From Sphingomonas endolithica (lineage in GTDB: Bacteria > Pseudomonadota > Alphaproteobacteria > Sphingomonadales > Sphingomonadaceae): 64,000 nt of DNA. How positions within the stretch are numbered: the first letter of the stretch is position 1; every line of letters begins with the position of its first letter. The notes below the pieces were generated by a model, which saw only the letters and a program-made list of their open reading frames with translations, was not told the DNA's origin and ran no database searches. Below are positions 43,261-51,019 of the stretch, piece by piece. Position numbers and translations under genes: made by a program. The stretch spans positions 3,172,501 through 3,236,500 of the forward strand of contig NZ_CP103057.1 of assembly GCF_025231525.1 (NCBI RefSeq), written 5' to 3'.

Positions 43261-43398
43261 AAGGGCAGGCTAGACCGGGTCGTCCCCTTGCGGAAGCGCA
43301 AACTGCACGATCTATAGCGCAGTGCACGCAATCTGCTGGGTTACGGAAGCGCCAAGGCTCATAGACCGCTCTTGCGACGTTGAGCCGCGAGCATACCG

Positions 43399-43432
43399 TC
43401 GTCTAACTACCAACCTGGGCCGTTGGCGGTCC
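43399..43432. repeat. Island palindromic repeat, weak copy
   Basis: GTCTAACTACCAACCTGGGC followed by CGTTGGCGGTCC. Only a loose match to the family; the rightmost member seen. Confidence 0.35.
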
Positions 43433-43511
43433 ACAACGCCGACGCACCATGAGCCGCCGTCGCTACGCTCATTTAAGCCGTAACGCTCAAACGATCTACC
43501 GGACGGGCCCG

Positions 43512-43784
43512 CTAATTTCGATGGCGCGCAAGCCACGCCGCGCTGTCGCGCGAATCCTCTTCCACATCAAAGCCTGGGTGATCGTAACGCTCAGCGATCT
43601 CCTCCCGCCATTCCTTGGGGGCATTCCAACGATCAAGGTAGCTATCCTTCGCGACGTCATCCAAGCCGGACCAGAACGGTAGCCACTCCAAATCGAGGTA
43701 CGCCTCTTCTGCGCCCTGAGTAGCGCCATCAGCGACACCGAGCGAAGGGAAGACGATCCAAAAAGGTGGTGGCTCGGACATCAT
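43512..43784 (-). CDS. Small acidic hypothetical protein
   Basis: A 90-residue soluble protein starting MMSEPPPFWIVFPSLGVADG. It is rich in tryptophan and acidic residues (YLDLEWLPFWSGLDDVAKDS, WNAPKEWREEIAERYDHPGF). No family recognised. Its start overlaps the 3' part of the upstream frame at 43729-43935. In a third frame a TGA overlaps this ATG (TGATG), which hints that the upstream gene once ended exactly here. Confidence 0.58.
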   Translation of the reverse strand: MMSEPPPFWIVFPSLGVADGATQGAEEAYLDLEWLPFWSGLDDVAKDSYLDRWNAPKEWREEIAERYDHPGFDVEEDSRDSAAWLARHRN

Positions 43785-43935
43785 CAGTTCTCGTCGCTAT
43801 GCTCATGCCAAGCGCCCAATCACTGCCTAGCCAATCATCTGGCATATCGCCTAGCTGATTGGCCACCGCCTCGTAGATGCGCTCGGCGCGCTTTCTGTTC
43901 GCGGAAGATGGCCGCCTGGTGATCGTCTTCATCAT
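43729..43935 (-). CDS. Small hypothetical protein, C-terminus possibly frameshifted
   Basis: A 68-residue frame starting MMKTITRRPSSANRKRAERI, YEAVANQLGDMPDDWLGSDW. The last 25 residues overlap the next gene in another frame. Shifting by two bases after GSDW would give a short tail WHEHSDEN ending in TGA that overlaps the next ATG, a tidier arrangement. Either the overlap is real or a small indel has extended the frame. Confidence 0.45.
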   Translation of the reverse strand: MMKTITRRPSSANRKRAERIYEAVANQLGDMPDDWLGSDWALGMSIATRTDDVRATTFLDRLPFARCR

Positions 43936-44134
43936 CTGAAAAGCCGTGAAGCTCGAACGTCGATCACCCCTCCTCTTCGGTCGACCTCCACGTCGCGTCG
44001 AGCACGGCAGGATGTCGGCGGTGACGGGAAACTCTGCATCAACAGGATTCCCGCCCCCGATTGGATCGCGGCGCCTACGAATGGAACAAGCTAGTCGTCT
44101 GCGACCGCAGCTGAACGCATGTTTAGATCCACGG

Positions 44135-44410
44135 CTACTTCTCAGCGTCGTCGGTCACAGGATCGATGATCCAGCCATTGGCTACGTCATAGCGACCGAT
44201 CCCCTCTAGCTCGAGCTTCAGCGCGTGCCGAAGGTGTGTGGCATCAGGCTCAGCACATGAGGCGATAGTTACACGTTGTATCGTAAAGCCACCCATCTGA
44301 GCCCTATTCACGACCTGCCAAGTCACGAAGATTTCGGCTGCGTGGTTAGTGGATTGCGCAAATACGAACTTGTCGTTCCCGTGCTCGCAGTCGACGAAGA
44401 ATAATTGCAT
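44135..44410 (-). CDS. Small hypothetical protein, paralogue of 15443-15701
   Basis: A 91-residue soluble protein starting MQLFFVDCEHGNDKFVFAQS, then TNHAAEIFVTWQVVNRAQMG. It shares HAAEIFVT and overall layout with the frameshifted gene at 15443, near the other end of the island. The C-terminal half is EPDATHLRHALKLELEGIGR and GWIIDPVTDDAEK. Not a recognised family. This intact copy supports the view that the 15443 copy is broken. Confidence 0.65.
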   Translation of the reverse strand: MQLFFVDCEHGNDKFVFAQSTNHAAEIFVTWQVVNRAQMGGFTIQRVTIASCAEPDATHLRHALKLELEGIGRYDVANGWIIDPVTDDAEK

Positions 44411-44614
44411 TGGTTCACCTCGTTGTTGTTGAGGTGATCACCATGACAGCGCTGGTACGTGGATGCGGGTGCATTCGCAATGACCGTTATGGCTTCGCAT
44501 TGTTCAGCGAGCGAAGCACCCTGTGTCACTAATCACTACCGGTCTGGGAGCGGTGCTTCGCTTCTCAATTCCGCGCACGACCAGGAATGCTGCTCTGGTG
44601 AAGCGGCCGGATTA

Positions 44615-45448
44615 GGGTCAGGACCCATTGATGTGAGAGGCTCGATCTGATTCAGGCTCTGCGAGGAGACTGGCGATGAGCAACCTGTATTGGCTGACGG
44701 ACAAGCAGATGGCTCGGCTTGAGCCATATTTTCCGAAGAGCCACGGCAAGCCCCGGGTTGATGACCGGCGGGTGTTGAGCGGCATCGTCTTCGTAAATCG
44801 CAACGGGCTGCGTTGGTGCGATGCGCCCAAGGAATACGGACCGCACAAGACCCTCTACAACCGGTGGAAGCGGTGGGGCGAGAGAGGCGTGTTCCTGCGC
44901 ATGATGGAAGGACTGGCCGCTACGAGCGCCACGCCCAAGACGATCATGATCGACGCTACCTATCTCAAGGCACACCGCACGGCATCGAGCCTGCGGGTTA
45001 AAAAGGGGATCTCGGGCGCCTGATCGGTCGCACCAAGGGCGGCATGAACACCAAGCTTCACGCCGTCACCGACGCGAACGGTCGCCCGCTGAGCTTCTTC
45101 ATGACCGCTGGCCAGGTCAGCGATTACACCGGCGCGGCTGCCCTGCTCGACGATCTGCCCAAGGCGCAGTGGATGCTTGCCGACCGCGGTTACGACGCAG
45201 ACTGGTACAGGGACGCCCTTCAGGCAAAAGGCATAATGCCCTGCATTCCGGGCCGAAACTCCCGGAACGTGCCCATCATACGATAAGCGCCGCTACCGAA
45301 GCCGAAGCCGCATCGAGATCATGTTTGGCAGCCTGAAGGACTGGCGCCGCGTCGCCACCCGCTACGATCGATGCCCGACGGTCTTTATCTCCGCCATCGC
45401 GCTCGCAGCTACTGTCATCTTCTGGCTCTGATCAACGAGTCCTGAGCC
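44615..45448 (+). mobile_element. IS5-family insertion sequence (IS427-like)
   Basis: The left end GGGTCAGGACCCATTGATG and the reversed right end GGCTCAGGACTCGTTGATC form imperfect terminal inverted repeats of about 18 bp. A TA dinucleotide flanks both sides (44613-44614 and 45449-45450), fitting the short target duplication of this group. 834 bp in all. Confidence 0.83.
44676..45431 (+). pseudogene. IS5-family transposase (orfA/orfB), orfB broken
   Basis: orfA (44676-45023) is intact: MSNLYWLTDKQMARLEPYFP, GIVFVNRNGLRWCDAPKEYG, then IMIDATYLKAHRT with the first catalytic Asp. A normal slippage site (A5G4 at 45000-45008) leads by a -1 shift into orfB (LIGRTKGGMNTKLHAVTDAN, MLADRGYDADWYRDALQAKG). 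orfB then stops at 45286 because of a one-base change near 45265. The true end, SYDKRRYRSRSRIEIMFGSL, DWRRVATRYDRCPT and ATVIFWL to 45431, lies in another frame and carries the catalytic Glu. The element is therefore probably inactive. Confidence 0.83.
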
Positions 45449-45778
45449 TAGAGAGTCTGTCGAGCGGGGAAACCGATCACGTTTTGAGCGGCGCGGTTGT
45501 GAGCAGATACCGCGGGCGCCGCCGACCGTGCTAAGTTTGGCTCGACGACCATCACGGCAGGTGCCGCCGCCGCCGAACGCGGCCGCGACATCCCTCGTCA
45601 AATTAAGTGCAGGATATGACGAAGGTGCTCGCAACCACACCGTGCTGCTCCAGCCGCATCCGCCCCCCTGATGCTATCGAGTCTAGCCCCCAAATGGTTT
45701 TGCGCCATGTGCTTGACCGGTGATTGCACAGATGAGAGCGCGGGCACACCGCTCTCACCAAGCGACTCCTAAGTCGCT
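45449..45778. other. Gene-free segment between IS5 and tRNA-Thr
   Basis: 330 bp at the right edge of the island with no recognised gene or repeat. Confidence 0.45.
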
Positions 45779-45860
<82 letters not shown>

Positions 45861-45938
45861 ATTCCGCCAGAGCCTTACGGCAGCAGCGGAAGCGGCCTAA
45901 GAGACGTTGGAGGCGACATTGTCAAGGCAAAGCGAGCG

Positions 45939-46064
45939 ATGAACGACAAGGAAGAGAAAGCGGCGCGGCTAGCAGCGGCGCTGCGCGAGAACCTGAAGCG
46001 GCGCAAGGCGCAGAGCCGCAGCGCTGCTGATGCGCCGCCCAAGGGGGATGCGCCTAGCGAATAG
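45939..46064 (+). CDS. Small conserved basic protein
   Basis: A 41-residue protein: MNDKEEKAARLAAALRENLK followed by RRKAQSRSAADAPPKGDAPSE. The pattern AARLAAALRENLKRRKAQ is one I recognise in very small conserved proteins of sphingomonads and other alphaproteobacteria. It is one amphipathic basic helix with a disordered tail. Function unknown. Its last bases overlap the 3' end of the convergent aminopeptidase gene. Confidence 0.65.
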   Translation: MNDKEEKAARLAAALRENLKRRKAQSRSAADAPPKGDAPSE

Positions 46065-47850
46065 GGGCGCATTTCTCAGCCAGCCAGGCTTGCTCCGCGG
46101 GGTCGAGCTGTGGCCCGAGCACGTCCACCACCTTGGCGTGATAGGCATCGAGCCAGGCGGCCTCCGAGTCGCTCAGCATCTCCGCCACGATCAGTGTGCG
46201 CTCGATCGGCGCGAAGGTCAGCGTCTCGAAGCCGAGCATGTCGGCATCGCCCTGCGGAAAGGCGCGCGGCTCGACCAGCACGAGGTTCTCGATGCGGATG
46301 CCGTATTCGCCGGCCTTGTAGTAACCAGGCTCGTTGGAGATGATCATGCCGGCCCGTAAGGGCTCGGACGGGCCGCCGCCGGGATAATTGGGCTGGGCGA
46401 TACGCTGCGGTCCTTCATGCACCGACAGATACGCGCCGACGCCGTGGCCGGTGCCATGTGCGTAATCCAGCCCTGCCTCCCACAGCGGCCGCCTGGCAAA
46501 GGCATCGATCTGCCCGCCATTGGTGCCGGGCGGGAAGATCGCGGTGGCAATGGCGATGTGACCCTTGAGCACGCGGGTGAAGCGGTCACGCATTTCCGCG
46601 GTCGGCTCGCCGACCGGCACGATCCGCGTCACGTCGGTCGTGCCGTCGGCATATTGGCCGCCCGAATCGACGAGGTAGAGTTGCCCGGCTTCGATAGGCG
46701 CGTTCGACTCTTCGGTGACGTGGTAATGCGGGGACGCGCCGTTGGCGCCGGTGGCGGAGATCGTGTCGAACGAGGTGTCGAGCAGCACGCCCGTCGCCTC
46801 GCGCAGCTTCTGCAACTTGGCGGCGGCGGAGAGTTCGGTCTGGCCGCCCTCGGGCAGTGCCGTTTCGCACCAGCGCAGGAACCGCGCCAGCGCGCCGCCG
46901 TCGCGTGCGGAGGCGGCACGGTGGCCGGCGATCTCGGCCGGGTTCTTGAGCGCCTTGGCGAGCACGACCGGATCGCGCGCGGTGAGGATCGTCGCGCCGC
47001 CCGCCGACAGGCGGTCGAAGATCGCGGCCACGGCGCGTTCGGGATCGGCGGCGATCAGCTTGCCGGCATAGCCGCCCAGCGCATCGGCGAACTCGGACCG
47101 GTCGCGCACGCGCACCGCATTGCCGAGATGCTGGCGCACGGCATCGGTGACCTTGTTGGGCGCGACGAACAATTGCGCGGTGCCATCGGCATCGACGATC
47201 GCATAAGCGAGCGCGACCGGCGTGTGCGCGACATCGCCACCGCGAATGTTGAGCGCCCAGGCGATCGAATCCAGCGCGGTGAGCACCACAGCGTCTGCTT
47301 GGGTGGAGCCCAGCCAATCGGCGATCAGCCCGCGCTTCTCGGCCGACGATGCGCCGGCCAGAACATCGTCCTGCACGGCAAGCTTGGCGTCAGAGGGCAG
47401 CGGGCGATTTGCCCAGATCGCGTCGATCGGGTTGTGCTGCACGGCCACCAGCGTCGCCCCTTTCGCCTTCAACGCCGCACCGGCCTCGCGCACCCAGGCG
47501 CTGGTGTGCAGCCACGGATCATAGCCGATCCGCCCGCCCTGCGGCGCATGCTCGGCCAGCCAGCCGGTGATGCTGACCGCCGGCACCGGCTGGTACGACC
47601 AATCCGCGCCGTCGACCTGCTGGCGCACCTGCAGCGTGTAGCGCCCATCGGTGAACACCGCGGCCTGGTCCGCCAGCACCGCCGCGGCACCGGCCGAGCC
47701 CTGGAAACCGGTCAGCCAGGCAAGCCGCTGCGCATAGCCGCCGACATATTCGGACATGTGCTCGTCGGTCAGCGGCACGACGAAACCGTCGAGGCCGTCC
47801 TGTTGCAGCTGGGCGCGGAGGGCGTGAAGGCGATCGGTATAAGGCGGCAT
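46054..47850 (-). CDS. Xaa-Pro aminopeptidase (M24B family)
   Basis: A 598-residue aminopeptidase P-type metalloenzyme that removes N-terminal residues preceding proline. Two creatinase N-like domains come first (MPPYTDRLHALRAQLQQDGL, then FTDGRYTLQVRQQVDG). The C-terminal pita-bread domain follows with metal ligands in LYLVDSGGQYADGTTDVTR, GTGHGVGAYLSVHEGPQRI, ISNEPGYYKAGEYGIRIENL and LGFETLTFAPIER. All five expected metal-binding positions (D, D, H, E, E) are visible. Its length fits the long three-domain subfamily. ATG 47850 is chosen as the conserved start. Confidence 0.92.
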   Translation of the reverse strand: MPPYTDRLHALRAQLQQDGLDGFVVPLTDEHMSEYVGGYAQRLAWLTGFQGSAGAAAVLADQAAVFTDGRYTLQVRQQVDGADWSYQPVPAVSITGWLAEHAPQGGRIGYDPWLHTSAWVREAGAALKAKGATLVAVQHNPIDAIWANRPLPSDAKLAVQDDVLAGASSAEKRGLIADWLGSTQADAVVLTALDSIAWALNIRGGDVAHTPVALAYAIVDADGTAQLFVAPNKVTDAVRQHLGNAVRVRDRSEFADALGGYAGKLIAADPERAVAAIFDRLSAGGATILTARDPVVLAKALKNPAEIAGHRAASARDGGALARFLRWCETALPEGGQTELSAAAKLQKLREATGVLLDTSFDTISATGANGASPHYHVTEESNAPIEAGQLYLVDSGGQYADGTTDVTRIVPVGEPTAEMRDRFTRVLKGHIAIATAIFPPGTNGGQIDAFARRPLWEAGLDYAHGTGHGVGAYLSVHEGPQRIAQPNYPGGGPSEPLRAGMIISNEPGYYKAGEYGIRIENLVLVEPRAFPQGDADMLGFETLTFAPIERTLIVAEMLSDSEAAWLDAYHAKVVDVLGPQLDPAEQAWLAEKCAPIR

Positions 47851-48236
47851 GAGCGAATACTCTGGCGAATGATGTGCGCTGGGATTGGCACAAACCGACC
47901 ATGCAGGACAACGCTCTCGCGGGTCGCATTGCCCGCCGCCATGGCCCTGAGGTGAGCAGCTTGCAAAACGCGGCGCGGTATAAGCCTCCTTCGTCACCCC
48001 GGAACAAGTCGGTGATTGTACCGCTCGGACATGTACCACCACGTCATCCCCGCGCAGGCGGGGATCCATACCGCTTGCTTCGCGGCTTAAGTTCTGACGA
48101 CCGAGTTTATGGATCCCCGCCTGCGCAGGAATGACGATCTATGCTCGAAAGGGATAGCCGTCGAACAAGTTGCGGGTAACGACGTGGCTGTCGATCCGAC
48201 CCTTCGACAAGCGCGCCGTCCACGCTAAGAGGCGTT
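47851..48236. other. Intergenic region between divergent peptidase genes
   Basis: 386 bp between two divergently transcribed genes; contains a REP-like inverted repeat pair (48042-48136) and no supported gene. Confidence 0.5.
48042..48136. repeat. REP-like inverted repeat pair
   Basis: CGTCATCCCCGCGCAGGCGG with ATCCATA at 48042-48070 pairs, with two mismatches in 29, with TATGGATCCCCGCCTGCGCA at 48108-48136. A typical chromosomal REP of GC-rich proteobacteria, unrelated to the island palindrome. Confidence 0.8.
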
Positions 48237-50333
48237 ATGACCGAACTCACTCCCCCTATCGCCGAGACTCGCCCGCATAGCTTCACCGTGCACGGCGTGA
48301 CAATCAAAGATCCCTATGCCTGGTTGAAGGACCCCAACTATCCCGAGGTCGATGACCCGCAAGTGCTCGCCTATCTCGAAGCGGAGAACGCCTATTTCGA
48401 AGGCGTGATGGCGCCGCACAAGCCGCTGACCGAGCGGCTGTACGAAGAGATGAAGGCGCGCATCAAGGAGGACGATTCCTCCGTGCCGCAAAAGGATGGC
48501 GACTGGCTGTACTGGACCGCGTTCGAGACCGGCGGGCAATATCGCAAATGGTGGCGGAGGCCCGTCGCGGGCGGGCCGGACGAATTGATCCTCGACGAGC
48601 CGGCACTGGCCGCAGGCAAGGAATATTTCCGCCTGGGCGCGATCGTGTTCAGCGAAGACGGCACGCTGATGGCTTATTCGACCGACGCGGACGGCTCCGA
48701 GCGCTACACGATCCGCTTCAAGTCGCTGGCGGACGGCGCGCCGCTCGCCGAAGAAATCGACGGCGTCTCGGGCAAATGGGGCGCGGATTCGATCGAGGGG
48801 GCGATCGGCAATATCGTCTTCACGACCGATGGCAGCGGCGTGCTGTATGGCCTGACCGACGAGCATTGGCGCACGCGGACGATCAAGTTCCACCGCCTGG
48901 GCACGCCGGTCGCCGACGATGTCGTGATCTATTACGAGGAGGATGCGAGCTTCTCGGTCGGCGTCGACATGACCAGCAACCGGCGGTGGATCGTGCTGGC
49001 GACCGGCGGGCACGACACGACCGAAGTGTATCTGCTGCCGGCCAACAATCCGCTCGCCACGCCGCTGCTGGTCTCGGCGCGCAAGACGGGACGCGAATAT
49101 GATGTCGACGAGCATGACGGCACGCTGTTCATCCACACCAACGACGTGGACCCGAACTTCCGCCTGTGCACGGCGCCGATCGCGACGCCGGGAGAATGGA
49201 CCGAGCTGATCGCACCGTCGGCGCATTTCTACATGACCGGCATCGACTGCTTCCAGGATTTCTTCATCGTCGATGGGCGCGAGGACGGCTTGGATCAGAT
49301 CGAGATCCGGCGCTACGAAACGCCATTGGAGGCGCAGCGCATCGCCTTCCCCGAGGCGAGCTATGACGCGGGCCTGGGCAACAATCCCGAATATGACATG
49401 GCAGTCCTGCGCGTCGGCTATGAATCGATGGTCACGCCGGGCACCGAATATGATTACGACGTCGCGAGCGGTACGCTGACCACGCTGAAAGTGCAGGAAA
49501 TCCCGTCCGGCTATGACGCGGAAAAATATCGTACCGAGCGGCTGAAGATCACCGCGCGGGATGGCACCGAGGTGCCGGTGTCGATCGTCTACCCCAAGGA
49601 TTTCCCGCGCGATGGCTCGGCGCCGTTATTCCTCTACGCTTACGGTGCGTACGGCTATGCCATCCCGCCGGGGTTTTCGACCGGGCGGCTATCGCTGCTC
49701 GATCGCGGCTTTGCCTATGCCATCGCGCATATCCGCGGCGGCGACGATCTCGGGCAGCAATGGTATCTCGACGGCAAGCTGGAAAAGCGCGCCAACACGT
49801 TCAACGATTTCGTCGATGTGGCGAAGGGACTGGTCGAAGGCGGCTGGACCAGCTCGGGCAAGATCGCGATTGCCGGGCGTTCGGCGGGTGGCGAATTGAT
49901 GGGCGCGGTGGTCAATTCCGATCCCGAACTATGGGGCGCGGTGATCGCTGACGTGCCGTTCGTCGACGTGCTCAACACCATGCTCGACGGCGACCTGCCG
50001 CTGACGCCGGGCGAATGGCCGGAATGGGGTAATCCGATCGAGGACAAGGCCGCGTTCGAGCTGATCCGCTCTTATTCGCCGTATGATCAGGTGACGGCGC
50101 AGGATTACCCGCCCATGTTCATCAGCGGCGGGCTCAACGATCCGCGCGTGACCTATTGGGAGCCGGCGAAATGGGCGGCCAAGCTGCGCGCGACCAAGAC
50201 CGACGATAATGTGCTGCTGCTCAAGACCAATATGGGCGCTGGCCATGGCGGCAAGTCGGGGCGGTTCGAGAGCCTGCGCGAGGCGGCAGAGGAGCATGCC
50301 TTCGTGCTGTGGCAATTGGGGGTCGAGTCTTGA
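48237..50333 (+). CDS. S9 family oligopeptidase (oligopeptidase B-like)
   Basis: A 698-residue serine peptidase of the prolyl oligopeptidase family, of the size and pattern of oligopeptidase B (cleaves short peptides, in characterised members after basic residues). The N-terminal beta-propeller (residues 70-400) begins with RLYEEMKARIKEDDSSVPQK. The C-terminal alpha/beta-hydrolase has AYGAYG, HIRGGDDLGQQWYLDGK, the nucleophile motif GRSAGGELMGAV, Asp in GGLNDPRVTYWEPAKW and His in GAGHGGKSGRF. No signal peptide, so cytoplasmic. ATG 48237 is the start. Confidence 0.93.
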   Translation: MTELTPPIAETRPHSFTVHGVTIKDPYAWLKDPNYPEVDDPQVLAYLEAENAYFEGVMAPHKPLTERLYEEMKARIKEDDSSVPQKDGDWLYWTAFETGGQYRKWWRRPVAGGPDELILDEPALAAGKEYFRLGAIVFSEDGTLMAYSTDADGSERYTIRFKSLADGAPLAEEIDGVSGKWGADSIEGAIGNIVFTTDGSGVLYGLTDEHWRTRTIKFHRLGTPVADDVVIYYEEDASFSVGVDMTSNRRWIVLATGGHDTTEVYLLPANNPLATPLLVSARKTGREYDVDEHDGTLFIHTNDVDPNFRLCTAPIATPGEWTELIAPSAHFYMTGIDCFQDFFIVDGREDGLDQIEIRRYETPLEAQRIAFPEASYDAGLGNNPEYDMAVLRVGYESMVTPGTEYDYDVASGTLTTLKVQEIPSGYDAEKYRTERLKITARDGTEVPVSIVYPKDFPRDGSAPLFLYAYGAYGYAIPPGFSTGRLSLLDRGFAYAIAHIRGGDDLGQQWYLDGKLEKRANTFNDFVDVAKGLVEGGWTSSGKIAIAGRSAGGELMGAVVNSDPELWGAVIADVPFVDVLNTMLDGDLPLTPGEWPEWGNPIEDKAAFELIRSYSPYDQVTAQDYPPMFISGGLNDPRVTYWEPAKWAAKLRATKTDDNVLLLKTNMGAGHGGKSGRFESLREAAEEHAFVLWQLGVES

Positions 50334-50341
50334 GCGCCGCC

Positions 50342-50418
50342 GTGCTCCTGCGCACGCAGGAGCCCAGGATCACAGGCGCTGCCCTTTATGGCCCGGGGCT
50401 CCTGCGGACGCAGGAGCA
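50342..50418. repeat. REP-like hairpin pair
   Basis: GTGCTCCTGCGCACGCAGGA at the left and GGCTCCTGCGGACGCAGGAG at the right are each internally palindromic and complementary to one another. They lie in the 95 bp between the S9 peptidase and thioesterase genes. Confidence 0.65.
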
Positions 50419-50428
50419 CTGAGCGCCC

Positions 50429-50821
50429 ATGATCCGCTTTACCCTCTCGATCACCGCTGCGCCCGAGGACATCGACGAGCTCGGCCATGTCAACAATGCG
50501 GTGTGGGTGCAGTGGGTGCAGCGCATTGCGCTTGCGCATTGGTATGCGGTCGCCTCGCCCGAGGATCAGGCAGCCTATTTCTGGGTCATCACCCGGCATG
50601 AGATCGACTATCGCGGCAACGTGGCGGCCGGCGAGACGGTGGTCGGCGAAACCTGGGTACCCGAGCCGCCCAAGGGCGCCCGGTTCGACCGGCATGTCCG
50701 CTTCATCGGCCCGGACGGCAAGGTGAAGGTGCAGGCGGTGACCACCTGGGCGCAGATCGACAAGGCAACCGGCCGCCTGCTGCGCGTGCGCCCCGAAATG
50801 GCGGCACAATTCCTCTCGTGA
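50429..50821 (+). CDS. Hotdog-fold acyl-CoA thioesterase
   Basis: A 130-residue 4HBT-type thioesterase. DIDELGHVNNAVWVQWVQRI at about residues 14-33 has the D-x-x-GHVNN pattern that includes the catalytic Asp region of YbgC/FadM-like enzymes. It is followed by TRHEIDYRGNVAAGETVVGE and the strand-rich remainder. Likely hydrolyses acyl-CoA esters in the cytoplasm; chain preference is unknown. Same strand as the S9 gene upstream but separated by a REP pair. Confidence 0.85.
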   Translation: MIRFTLSITAAPEDIDELGHVNNAVWVQWVQRIALAHWYAVASPEDQAAYFWVITRHEIDYRGNVAAGETVVGETWVPEPPKGARFDRHVRFIGPDGKVKVQAVTTWAQIDKATGRLLRVRPEMAAQFLS

Positions 50822-51019
50822 TCCTCCCCGGAACGGGGAGGTGGCAGCCGCAGGCTGACGGACGGAGTGGGCCGGCAGCGTAGCGCTCGTGGCGGGCCCC
50901 CTCCGCCATGCGCGTGAAGAACGCGAATGGTCCCCAGCATCGGGTTGACCATGCCCCGCATGGTCAAGGATCGTCCGGGGGACGATCCGACCCGATGCTC
51001 CGTATCGGGGAGGAATAGG
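50822..51019. repeat. Intergenic REP-like sequence between convergent genes
   Basis: CCTCCCCGGAACGGGGAGG is an internal hairpin near the thioesterase end, and GATCGTCCGGGGGACGATC is a second at about 50970-50988. These probably act as transcription barriers for the two convergent genes. Confidence 0.55.

Noticed and set aside
20930..43432. CRISPR array
   Set aside because: The island repeats are 30-90 bp, imperfect, separated by whole genes of varying size, and no cas genes are present.
20930..43432. True integron with attC sites
   Set aside because: No integron-type integrase in the window, gene orientations are mixed, and the repeat ends do not show the conserved attC core words; only a superficial similarity remains.
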